NCBI RefSeq assembly: GCF_001941965.1
Contig: NZ_MKZO01000020.1
Span: 1 to 64,000 of the forward strand
DNA: 64,000 nt
Reading direction: 5' to 3'
Source of the DNA: Pseudomonas putida
GTDB taxonomy: Bacteria; Pseudomonadota; Gammaproteobacteria; Pseudomonadales; Pseudomonadaceae
A program made the translations under genes and the position numbers. The notes under the pieces are model-generated. The model did not search any database and was not told the DNA's origin. It saw only the letters and a list, made by a program, of their open reading frames with translations. The number at the start of each line of letters is the position of its first letter. The stretch's first letter is position 1. Shown one piece after another: positions 8,897 through 16,425 of this stretch.

Positions 8897-9442
8897 ATGC
8901 GCAGAAGAAGCGCGGTTTCATTGCTGGTGGTGGTGTGCGCAGGCTTGGGGGCGGGTTCGCTGCCTTCGGCTCAGGCGGGGATTATCGAGGGGGTCAATCA
9001 CACCCACTGGGCGATCAACAAGTTCAGTGTGGATGGGCGGTCTGGGCTGGACACTATCGGGCCGTGGCAGCGTGGAGGAGGAGGGCATTTCAGTATGCCA
9101 GCGCGCTGGACCCCGGGATTAACGGTGCAGGTGGATTGGGAAACGGGAGTCGCTTTTCCTGACGGATTTCCAGGGTTTGAGGATTCAGAAATATATGAGG
9201 CGTGGGCTTCGGCGGTGAGAGTTCAGAGGCGCCAACACACCAAGTTAATCCATGTGCCCGAGTACGACAGCAAAGACGTATGCGGCATCACTGTTCACTT
9301 CCTGCCTTGTGAAGAAATCCAGATCACCACCTCTTGCTACGCCTACGGGCATCCGCAATACCCGATCAAAACACCTCTGAAACTGCCGGAGCCGCAGTCG
9401 TGTCCGGCATCCGCGACTTTATCCGTTCAAGGAGATTTCTGA
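8897..9442 (+). CDS. DUF3304 protein 1 (candidate T6SS immunity)
   Basis: A 181-residue exported protein with a signal peptide ending PSAQA before GIIEG (about residue 27). The mature part has the family hallmarks: GVNHTHWAINKFSVDG, GPWQRGGGGHFSMP, VDWETG, CGITVHFLPCEEI and SCYAYGHPQYPIKTPLKLPEPQSCP, with conserved cysteines. DUF3304 proteins beside Tle lipase effectors are thought to be periplasmic immunity proteins, and I infer that role here. It is the first of seven paralogues and lies 12 bp after the adaptor. The variable stretch between VDWETG and CGITV may decide which effector it binds. Confidence 0.8.
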   Translation: MRRRSAVSLLVVVCAGLGAGSLPSAQAGIIEGVNHTHWAINKFSVDGRSGLDTIGPWQRGGGGHFSMPARWTPGLTVQVDWETGVAFPDGFPGFEDSEIYEAWASAVRVQRRQHTKLIHVPEYDSKDVCGITVHFLPCEEIQITTSCYAYGHPQYPIKTPLKLPEPQSCPASATLSVQGDF

Positions 9443-9954
9443 TGAAAGTTTTCGTTCGAGCAAGGCTCGCAACAATTTGCGTACTGGTGTGCGCTATAGA
9501 AATTCCAGCCGTGCAAGCCGGGATTATTGAAGGGGTCAATCACACCCACTGGGCGATCAACAAGTTCAGCGTTGATGGGCATTCGGCATTAGACACTATC
9601 GGTCCTTGGCAACGAGGGGGTGGAGGGTACTTTAGCTTGCCTGCGCGTTGGGAGCTTGGAATGACAGTGCGTGTTGATTGGCAGACGGGAGTAAGTAGCA
9701 CTGAGGACTTTCCAGGTTTTGCCGATTGGCCCAAAGCTCTTGCATGGGCCGAGAATGTTAAAGCTCAGCGGCGAAACCATAGCCGTTCGGTTCTTGTCCC
9801 GAATTATTCCGAACAGAAAACCTGTGGCATCACCGTACATTTTTTACCTTGTGACGAAATTGAAGTGGCCACTTCCTGTTATGGATATGGGCATCCGGAG
9901 TATCCCGTTAAAACCCCTCTGAATTTGCCGGAGCCTCAGTCATGTCCGAAATAA
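9442..9954 (+). CDS. DUF3304 protein 2 (candidate T6SS immunity)
   Basis: A 170-residue paralogue of the preceding gene. The signal peptide ends IPAVQA before GIIEG. ATG 9442 was chosen because it overlaps the previous stop by one base and has AAGGAG at 9429-9434. It keeps GVNHTHWAINKFSVDG, CGITVHFLPCDEI and the C-terminal YPVKTPLNLPEPQSCPK, and ends there. Its end overlaps the start of the lipase gene by 13 bp, so it is co-translated with the effector and is the most direct candidate for the cognate immunity protein. Confidence 0.8.
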   Translation: MKVFVRARLATICVLVCAIEIPAVQAGIIEGVNHTHWAINKFSVDGHSALDTIGPWQRGGGGYFSLPARWELGMTVRVDWQTGVSSTEDFPGFADWPKALAWAENVKAQRRNHSRSVLVPNYSEQKTCGITVHFLPCDEIEVATSCYGYGHPEYPVKTPLNLPEPQSCPK

Positions 9955-12263
9955 ACACATCCACTGTGTGGTATCCACCGCAGTTCCCACTGGAAGGGCG
10001 TTTACCAACGCGGCCAGAGCACGTCCATGCCAATCTGCGGGTCCAGCGCGAGCCCGAGCGCGAGTACCAGAACGCCCTGAGCCTGGCTGCCGGCCGACGT
10101 GCTCCGCCTCCTTGCTGCAAGACTCTGCATATCAGCCTGTTCTTCGACGGTACAGGCAATAACCTGAACCGCGATCTGTATCAAGTTGATGTCCCGTCCC
10201 CGACCAATGTTGGCCGGCTGTTTCGCGCCAGTATTGGTGCAGGTTACGCAGGCGGAACCTCTCATAGCCGTCAATCGGGGGACCTGATCGATCCCCCGGG
10301 GACCGGGGATGGTCAGTATTTCAAGTACTACATCCCGGGTGTAGGCACTGCATTTCCGGAGGTTGAAGACCTTGACTTCAGCACGCCGGGGTTGGCTGGT
10401 GCAGCTGTTGGTGAGCGTCGGATTAACTGGGGGCTGCTGATGATCATTGATGCCCTGCGTCTTTCCCTTGGATTAGCTCGTCTGAATGATGCCCATTTAT
10501 TGGTAGCAATCAGAATGATGGATACTTCCTGGCCCTTTGAGAAATGGTCGGGTAGCCGTCGTCGCGAGCGGGAAATTAGTCGTATGCTCAAGGATATGAT
10601 CAGGCCGTTACGCATTGCTATGGCAGCGCAAGCCGGGCAGTCGAGGCTTTTGGGTGTACGTCTTTATGTTTACGGATTTTCCCGGGGGGCGGCGGCGGCG
10701 CGGGCGTTCGTGAATTGGCTGAACATGTTGCTGGAGGATGTCGATAACCAGCCAGTCCTGCGTGTTGATGATCTTGCGCTGCCCATTCAAGTGCAGTACC
10801 TCGGACTGCTAGATACCGTTGCCTCAGTCGGACTTGCAGATTCGTTTCCTGGCGGCGATGGCCATATGAGCTGGGCAGATGACACCATGGAGTTGCCGAG
10901 GAGCAAACTGGTCAAACGATGCCTTCATATAGTGGCTAGTCACGAACAGCGCTTGAGTTTCCCACTGGACTCTATTCGGCGTGAAGATGGGAGCTATCCA
11001 GAGAACTCTGTCGAGGTGGTGCATCCAGGTGTTCATTCGGATCAGGGGGGAGGATATCCTCCTGGGGACCAAGGGAAGGCAATCTCTGAATTTGATTCTT
11101 TGCTGCTTTCTCAAATTTCCCTGCATTCGCTTTACTCCGATGCGTTCAGTCATGGCGCACCGCTTAAAGTTTCGTCTACATCTCTCCCAGACGAATTTAA
11201 AAACGATTCGTGGAGAACAATGGTGGCTGAGGGCGCTCTGGAGTTCTATGTCACCCCGACACTGATTGAGCGTTTTAATGCTTGGCGCGAGGCAACTTTG
11301 GGGCTTTCTTCTCTTCCAGAACCGCTCTCAACCGAACAACTTGAAACCTACCAACCCATCCCCTCCGACAAAACTATAGAGGCCGTTTTCCGCGACCAAC
11401 TTGGCTGGATCACTGCATGGAGGATAGATCGTTACGCCTTCCGATCGATGGATGAGCAGCGCTTCTACCAGGAAGCCTGGGACACCGAATCAAATGCAGA
11501 CGTACGTGAAAAGTCTGAAGCATTGCGCGATCAGAAGCAGAAAGAAGTCGAGCAGCGCCGTCAGAAGCAACGTGAAAGGGAACGGCAGGAAGGTGTGCTC
11601 CCCGGGCCGTTGGAACCGGGCGTCAAGGACTTCGATGCCGATATGGGCAAGACCCAACTTAGCGACGCCGCGAATGAGTTTTCCATGATCTACCGCAGCG
11701 AGGATCTAGGAACGAAGCCTTCAGAAGTCGCTTTGGAGGCTCTTCGCCACATCACCGTCCCAGTCAAACTCCTGTTGAAGGACCTCGACCATATCAGGGC
11801 TGAGCGCAAGGCTAGCAAGGCACTGGGTCGTCAGCGGGTCAGCCGTATGTTCCCACCTCCCTCGGGAGGCGAAAACCACACCTGCGAGAAGAAGCGAGGT
11901 GAGGTCTGGGAGTACATGAACGACGACAAACCGGTGGGGCTGTTGCGTGCCCTGTTCGATGACCAAGTCCACGATTCGCGAGCGTGGTTTCTCTATAAGC
12001 ACGGGCGCGAGCCATTCGGTAGCTACTTTGACGAGCGCGTGATTTTTTTCGGTGGGGTCCACCGACGGGATCTGGTGCAGGTGAGTTGGGATGATCCAAG
12101 ACTTCTGGCGGAGGGCTCGTCAGTTGAGGAGCGTCCAATTGTGCCTGTGTCGCCAGATGGTGGCATGACACCTGAGCAAATTGCCGAAGCGCAAAAGGCA
12201 ATCGAGGCAGATTGGCAACGTTACTACGCGCAATTGGAGGAGCCGAATGATGCTCCGGCATAA
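9942..12263 (+). CDS. tle1: Tle1-type phospholipase effector (DUF2235)
   Basis: A 773-residue predicted T6SS lipase. The alpha/beta-hydrolase domain has the FFDGTGNN entry motif (about 68-75), the nucleophile elbow YGFSRGAAAAR with S247, the acid region YLGLLDTVASVG with D291, and HSDQGGGYPPGD with H365. This Ser-Asp-His set is the Tle1/DUF2235 arrangement. The remaining ~400 residues include a charged coiled region (QKQKEVEQRRQKQRERERQ) and probably bind membrane or VgrG. No signal peptide is present, as expected for a T6SS cargo. Codon use in 10.4-11.5 kb is more AT-rich than in vgrG or the TssM-like gene, which suggests separate acquisition. By family it would cleave glycerophospholipid ester bonds in target periplasms. 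Confidence 0.88.
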   Translation: MSEINTSTVWYPPQFPLEGRLPTRPEHVHANLRVQREPEREYQNALSLAAGRRAPPPCCKTLHISLFFDGTGNNLNRDLYQVDVPSPTNVGRLFRASIGAGYAGGTSHSRQSGDLIDPPGTGDGQYFKYYIPGVGTAFPEVEDLDFSTPGLAGAAVGERRINWGLLMIIDALRLSLGLARLNDAHLLVAIRMMDTSWPFEKWSGSRRREREISRMLKDMIRPLRIAMAAQAGQSRLLGVRLYVYGFSRGAAAARAFVNWLNMLLEDVDNQPVLRVDDLALPIQVQYLGLLDTVASVGLADSFPGGDGHMSWADDTMELPRSKLVKRCLHIVASHEQRLSFPLDSIRREDGSYPENSVEVVHPGVHSDQGGGYPPGDQGKAISEFDSLLLSQISLHSLYSDAFSHGAPLKVSSTSLPDEFKNDSWRTMVAEGALEFYVTPTLIERFNAWREATLGLSSLPEPLSTEQLETYQPIPSDKTIEAVFRDQLGWITAWRIDRYAFRSMDEQRFYQEAWDTESNADVREKSEALRDQKQKEVEQRRQKQRERERQEGVLPGPLEPGVKDFDADMGKTQLSDAANEFSMIYRSEDLGTKPSEVALEALRHITVPVKLLLKDLDHIRAERKASKALGRQRVSRMFPPPSGGENHTCEKKRGEVWEYMNDDKPVGLLRALFDDQVHDSRAWFLYKHGREPFGSYFDERVIFFGGVHRRDLVQVSWDDPRLLAEGSSVEERPIVPVSPDGGMTPEQIAEAQKAIEADWQRYYAQLEEPNDAPA

Positions 12264-12810
12264 CAGCGCAGTGTTTTTTACCAAGTGGACTGTTCACCTC
12301 GTATGGGCAGGTATTGCCTACCTACTCTTGGTTGGTACGAGCAAGGGTGCTCAAGCGGGGATTCTTCAGGGGGTTAATCATACCCACTGGGCTATTAACA
12401 GGTTCAGTGTCGACGGTCGATCGGGGTTGGACACGATCGGAGCCTGGCAACTGGGAGGAGGGGGGCATTTCAGCTTGCCTTTGGTTTGGAGGCCAGGGCT
12501 GGCTGTACGTGTCGATTGGGAAACAGGTGTTTCAGGGACGAAAGGATTTCCCGGTTTCGGTGATGATGAAAAGTATGAGGCGTGGGCGTCAAAGCTCAGG
12601 GCTCAAAAACGACAACACTCCCGACTCGTTCACGTCCCGGAGTACACCGCTCATTCCGCCTGTGGCCTGACCGTCCATTTCCTCCCCTGCGACGAAATCC
12701 AGCTCACCACCTCCTGCTACGGCTACGGCCACCCCGAGTACCCCATCAAGACCCCGTTGAAACTGCCGGAGCCGCAGTCCTGTCCAGCGACTGAAGGAGC
12801 CTCGCAATGA
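12247..12810 (+). CDS. DUF3304 protein 3 (candidate T6SS immunity)
   Basis: A 187-residue exported paralogue. It starts inside the last codons of the lipase gene at ATG 12247 (a second ATG follows at 12250), with GGAGG at 12236-12240. The signal peptide is longer (to about KGAQA) and precedes GILQGVNHTHWAINRFSVDG. The family motifs CGLTVHFLPCDEI and YPIKTPLKLPEPQSCP are intact. The middle stretch (GTKGFPGFGDDEKYEAW) differs from its neighbours. It is the first of five copies after the effector. Confidence 0.8.
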   Translation: MMLRHNSAVFFTKWTVHLVWAGIAYLLLVGTSKGAQAGILQGVNHTHWAINRFSVDGRSGLDTIGAWQLGGGGHFSLPLVWRPGLAVRVDWETGVSGTKGFPGFGDDEKYEAWASKLRAQKRQHSRLVHVPEYTAHSACGLTVHFLPCDEIQLTTSCYGYGHPEYPIKTPLKLPEPQSCPATEGASQ

Positions 12811-13355
12811 AGCCCTTCATTTCTACAAGACGGCTGTCGGTTTGTGGCCTGACTGCTTTGTTGTCCATTCCTGCCGCACAGGCCGGAATCCTTAAGGGTG
12901 TCAACCATACCCATTGGGCGATCAACCGATTCAGCGTCGATGGCCGTTCCGGACTCGACATCATCGGGCCTTGGCAACGGGGAGGTGGAGGTCACTACAG
13001 CGTGCCGGGAAGCTGGCAACCCGGCATGGCCGTGCGGGTCGATTGGGAAACTGGAGTCGCTTACACGGATGACTTTCCGGGGTTTGAGGATTGGTCAAAA
13101 TATGCGGAGTGGAAAAAACGGGTCAATGCGCAAAAGCGTAAAAACTCCCGAATTGTTCCGGTCCCGAAGTACACCACCAATTCCGCCTGCGGCCTGACCG
13201 TCCATTTCCTCCCCTGCGACGAAATCCAGGTCACCACTTCCTGTTATGGCTACGGCCACCCCGACTATCCCATCAAGACCCCGCTGCGCCTCCCCGAGCC
13301 GCAATCCTGCCCGGCCTCATCCGCAAGTATCCCGGCACAAGGAGTCCAGCAATGA
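12807..13355 (+). CDS. DUF3304 protein 4 (candidate T6SS immunity)
   Basis: A 182-residue exported paralogue coupled by ATGA to genes on both sides. The signal peptide ends IPAAQA before GILKGVNHTHWAINRFSVDG. The C-terminal block CGLTVHFLPCDEIQVTTSCY is intact. Its tail PASSASIPAQGVQQ is nearly identical to that of DUF3304 protein 6, evidence that the array grew by duplication of a two-gene unit. Confidence 0.8.
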   Translation: MKPFISTRRLSVCGLTALLSIPAAQAGILKGVNHTHWAINRFSVDGRSGLDIIGPWQRGGGGHYSVPGSWQPGMAVRVDWETGVAYTDDFPGFEDWSKYAEWKKRVNAQKRKNSRIVPVPKYTTNSACGLTVHFLPCDEIQVTTSCYGYGHPDYPIKTPLRLPEPQSCPASSASIPAQGVQQ

Positions 13356-13918
13356 AGCCCCGTTCATGGAACTCAACCCGTCCAAGGAAACGTGCATGCC
13401 GCAGGGCCAGAGGGCTTGCCCTGATGCTTGCAGGCTTGTCCTGTGTCATTGCTGGAGGAGGCGTCCAGGCCCGGATCATGGGAATCAACCATACCCATTG
13501 GGCGATCAATCATTTCTCGGTGGATGGGCATTCGGGACTGGATGTTATCGGGCCTTGGCAAGGGGGCGGAGGGGGGCATATCAGTCTGCCGGCCCAGTGG
13601 GTGCCTGGAATGACGGTGCGGGTTGGTTGGGAGAGAGGCATTGCCTATCCCGATGGTTTCCCTGGCTTCCACAATTCTGAGGCATATGACGAATGGGCAT
13701 CGAAGATAAGAGCTCAAAGCCGTCAGCGAAGTCGCTCTGTCTCGGTTCCTGATTACAGCAATCAGAAAACCTGCGGGGTCACTGTGCACTTTCTTCCTTG
13801 CGACGAAATCCAGGTCACCACGTCCTGCTACGGCTTCGGCCATCCCGACTATCCCATCAAGACCCCGCTGAACCTGCCGGAGCCGCAATCATGTCCGGCA
13901 CAGGGAGGCGAGCTATGA
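13352..13918 (+). CDS. DUF3304 protein 5 (candidate T6SS immunity)
   Basis: A 188-residue exported paralogue. An unusually basic leader (MKPRSWNSTRPRKRACRRAR) precedes the hydrophobic core and GVQA, then RIMGINHTHWAINHFSVDG. Leader and first mature segment are almost the same as in DUF3304 protein 7. The central stretch (ERGIAYPDGFPGFHNSEAYDEW) is its own. It is coupled by ATGA on both sides. Confidence 0.8.
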   Translation: MKPRSWNSTRPRKRACRRARGLALMLAGLSCVIAGGGVQARIMGINHTHWAINHFSVDGHSGLDVIGPWQGGGGGHISLPAQWVPGMTVRVGWERGIAYPDGFPGFHNSEAYDEWASKIRAQSRQRSRSVSVPDYSNQKTCGVTVHFLPCDEIQVTTSCYGFGHPDYPIKTPLNLPEPQSCPAQGGEL

Positions 13919-14475
13919 GGTGGGGGGTTATTGGCCAGTGTGTGAGGACACTTGTACTGATGCTCGCTGGTCTGGCGGGTATCGCCGCAGCAGGGAGCGT
14001 TCAGGCCCGGATCATGGGGATCAATCATACCCATTGGGCGATCAACCATTTCGCGGTCGATGGGCATTCGGGGCTGGATGTTATCGGGGCGTGGCAGGGT
14101 GGAGGGGGAGGACATATCAGCCTTCCGCCTGAGTGGGTGCCTGGAATGACAGTTCGGGTTGATTGGGAAACAGGGTCTGACAGCACCGAAGGATTTCCCG
14201 GTTTTGCAGATCGGGCTGAGTACAGGAAATGGTTTGAGTCGATAGAGGCTCAGAAGCGCCACCATTCCAAATTTGCTTCGGTCCCTGATTACAGCGATCA
14301 GAAAGTCTGCGGTGTCACCGTGCATTTCCTCCCCTGCGACGAAATCCAGGTCACCACCTCCTGCTATGGCTTCGGCCACCCTGACTACCCCATCAAGACC
14401 CCGCTGCGTCTTCCAGAACCGCAATCCTGCCCGGCCTCATCTGCAAGTATCCCGGCACAAGGAGCCCAGCAATGA
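13915..14475 (+). CDS. DUF3304 protein 6 (candidate T6SS immunity)
   Basis: A 186-residue exported paralogue. ATG 13915 was chosen because it makes ATGA with the previous stop and gives a proper signal peptide (VLMLAGLAGIAAAGSVQA). Family motifs are complete: GINHTHWAINHFAVDG, CGVTVHFLPCDEIQVTTSCY, PLRLPEPQSCP. The tail PASSASIPAQGAQQ matches protein 4. The central stretch TGSDSTEGFPGFADRAEYRK is variable. Confidence 0.8.
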   Translation: MRWGVIGQCVRTLVLMLAGLAGIAAAGSVQARIMGINHTHWAINHFAVDGHSGLDVIGAWQGGGGGHISLPPEWVPGMTVRVDWETGSDSTEGFPGFADRAEYRKWFESIEAQKRHHSKFASVPDYSDQKVCGVTVHFLPCDEIQVTTSCYGFGHPDYPIKTPLRLPEPQSCPASSASIPAQGAQQ

Positions 14476-15059
14476 AGCCCCGTTCATGGGATTCAACCCG
14501 TCCAAGGGAACGTGCATGCCTCAAGGCCAGGGGGCTTGTCCTGATGCTTGCAGGCTTGTCCTGTGTCGTTGCTGGAGGAGGCGTCCAGGCCCGGATCATG
14601 GGGATCAACCATACCCACTGGGCGATCAACCATTTCGCGGTCGATGGGCACTCAGGCTTGGACATCATAGGCCCGTGGCAAGGAGGCGGGGGTGGGCACA
14701 TCAGCCTGCCTTCCGAGTGGTTGCCAGGGATGACTGTGCGAGTTGATTGGGAGACTGGGGTGGGGAGTTCTGCTGGTTTCCCAGGGTTTGCGGATCGCAC
14801 TAAGTATTTGGCGTGGATTGCGCAAGCTGATGCTCAGAAACGTCAACACAGCAAGTTCGCCCCCGTTCCCGACTACACCAACCAAAAAGTCTGCGGTGTC
14901 ACCGTGCATTTCCTCCCCTGCGACGAAATCCAGGTCACCACCTCCTGCTACGGCTACGGCCACCCCGACTACCCCATCAAGACCCCGTTGCGCCTCCCCG
15001 AGCCGCAGTCCTGTCCTGCCTTATCCGAAAGTGCCCCGGCACAAGGAGCCCCGTTATGA
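14472..15059 (+). CDS. DUF3304 protein 7 (candidate T6SS immunity)
   Basis: A 195-residue exported paralogue and the last of the array. Its leader and first ~60 residues nearly duplicate protein 5, and the DNA around 14411-14660 closely repeats 13291-13540. It ends in the usual YPIKTPLRLPEPQSCP block with a short tail (ALSESAPAQGAPL). The stop overlaps the PAAR gene by ATGA, so the array and the tip gene share one transcript. Confidence 0.8.
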   Translation: MKPRSWDSTRPRERACLKARGLVLMLAGLSCVVAGGGVQARIMGINHTHWAINHFAVDGHSGLDIIGPWQGGGGGHISLPSEWLPGMTVRVDWETGVGSSAGFPGFADRTKYLAWIAQADAQKRQHSKFAPVPDYTNQKVCGVTVHFLPCDEIQVTTSCYGYGHPDYPIKTPLRLPEPQSCPALSESAPAQGAPL

Positions 15060-15313
15060 AACCCGTTGTCCGCCTCGGCGATACCCTGCATCCCTACGGT
15101 GGTGAAGTCCTGCACGGCCGTTACGACTGCGACGGCAAGCCCGTGGCCTGCGAGGGCGATGCGGTGCGCTGCAACCTCCATGGCCTGACCGTCATCGCCG
15201 AAGGCAGCGCGCTGATGACCATGGACGAGCTGCCGGTGGCCCTCGACGGCCATCGCTGCACCTGCGGCTGCACCCTGGTCAGTTCCTTGCCCGACACCCA
15301 GGTGAGCCTATGA
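15056..15313 (+). CDS. PAAR-domain spike-tip protein
   Basis: An 85-residue protein that would cap the VgrG trimer as a sharp, metal-bound tip. It opens VVRLGDTLHPYGGEVLHG and ends HRCTCGCTLVSS, typical of small PAAR proteins; H185-like ligands are supplied by the HG, LHG and HRCTCGC segments. It has no toxin extension, so it is a structural tip only. It is coupled by ATGA to the last DUF3304 gene and to the next membrane-protein gene. Confidence 0.85.
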   Translation: MKPVVRLGDTLHPYGGEVLHGRYDCDGKPVACEGDAVRCNLHGLTVIAEGSALMTMDELPVALDGHRCTCGCTLVSSLPDTQVSL

Positions 15314-16425
15314 AGCCGGCGCCGTATTTCAAGCCCTGGCCGTTGCGCCCGCCGCCGCAGTATTTGCGCTGGCTGGTCGGCGGGCTGGTGCTGCTGGCCG
15401 CAGTGGGCTGTGCCGGCGTGCTGCTGCGCCCGTGGATGGAGCGCTGGTTGCCGCTGCTCGGTGCCCTGGCCCTGGTGACGTGGCTGCTGGCGCTGTTGCT
15501 GCGGGTGCTGTTCTTCCGCTTCAACCGGCACAACGCCGAGTGCTACGGCACCGCCGCCCGGCAGGTGGAGGAACGCTGGTGGAGCCGTCACCGGCAACAG
15601 GCGGCGCTGGTGGAAATGGTCCTGCTGGGCCCTGCCTGCATTCTTCCCGCGCATCGCGCTGGCCTGTTCAACGCAGAGAACAAGCCGCCCCAGGCCCAGG
15701 ACAGCGACGGCGGCCAGGTGCTGCGCTTTCCGTCGGTGCTGGCCAAGGGGCAGGGCGAGCGCGAGCGGCAGTTGGCCAAACGCCTGGTGCTGCAATTGCA
15801 GGCCCAGCGTGCCGAGCCGTTCGCCGGACCTTTGCTGAGCTGCTACTGGCAAGGTTCGACCGAGGCCTGGCAGGTGTTCGCCGAGGAAATGCAGCGCGCA
15901 TTCAAGATCACCCTGCCGCCGCAGCCCTTGCCCTGGAACGGGCTGGACAGCCTGGACGAGGCGATCGACCACCTGCACCAGGCCGACGCCGAGGCCCTGG
16001 TGCTGTGCGCCGGCTGCGAGTCCCGGCCGGGGCGCAAGGACAGCCCGTTGCCCGCCGGAGAAGCGGCGTTGCTGTGGCTGCTGGGCAAGACCGGCGGTGT
16101 GCGCATCGCCCGGGGCGAAGCCTTCGTCGAGAGCAAGGACCGCTTGCCGGAGGTAGCCGAGCGGGCCTTGCGCCAGGTCAGCCTGGAGCACCCGGCCAAG
16201 GCCTGCGCCAGCTTTGCCCCGGCCCCGGCGGAACTCGACTGGAGCCCTCTGCAACCCGCGCCGGCCCTGAACTTCGGCGAACCCAAAAGACTGGAGGCGA
16301 TGCTGGCCCTGAGCCTGGCCGCCGCCCATGCCCAACTCGACGCGCAGCCCGTTGCCTGGCTGGCCAGCGATCCTTCCTGCACCCTGGCCCTGGGAGTGGT
16401 GACACCTGATGACCCAAGCTGCTGA
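15310..16425 (+). CDS. Unknown membrane protein of the vgrG island
   Basis: A 371-residue protein not assigned to a family. Two close membrane segments (about 20-43 and 46-70) are followed by a ~300-residue soluble part rich in Ala, Leu and Gln. It contains a weakly Rossmann-like stretch (EALVLCAGCESRPGRKD, EAALLWLLGKTGGVRIARGEAFVES). It overlaps the PAAR gene by ATGA and the TssM-like gene by 17 bp, so the two membrane proteins are probably made together and may interact. A role in docking or delivering this VgrG cargo is inference from position only. Confidence 0.6.
   Translation: MKPAPYFKPWPLRPPPQYLRWLVGGLVLLAAVGCAGVLLRPWMERWLPLLGALALVTWLLALLLRVLFFRFNRHNAECYGTAARQVEERWWSRHRQQAALVEMVLLGPACILPAHRAGLFNAENKPPQAQDSDGGQVLRFPSVLAKGQGERERQLAKRLVLQLQAQRAEPFAGPLLSCYWQGSTEAWQVFAEEMQRAFKITLPPQPLPWNGLDSLDEAIDHLHQADAEALVLCAGCESRPGRKDSPLPAGEAALLWLLGKTGGVRIARGEAFVESKDRLPEVAERALRQVSLEHPAKACASFAPAPAELDWSPLQPAPALNFGEPKRLEAMLALSLAAAHAQLDAQPVAWLASDPSCTLALGVVTPDDPSC

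Noticed and set aside
8897..15059. CRISPR-like or tandem DNA repeat array
   Set aside because: The repeated DNA is coding, with about 560-bp periodicity and intact reading frames; there are no short direct repeats with unique spacers.
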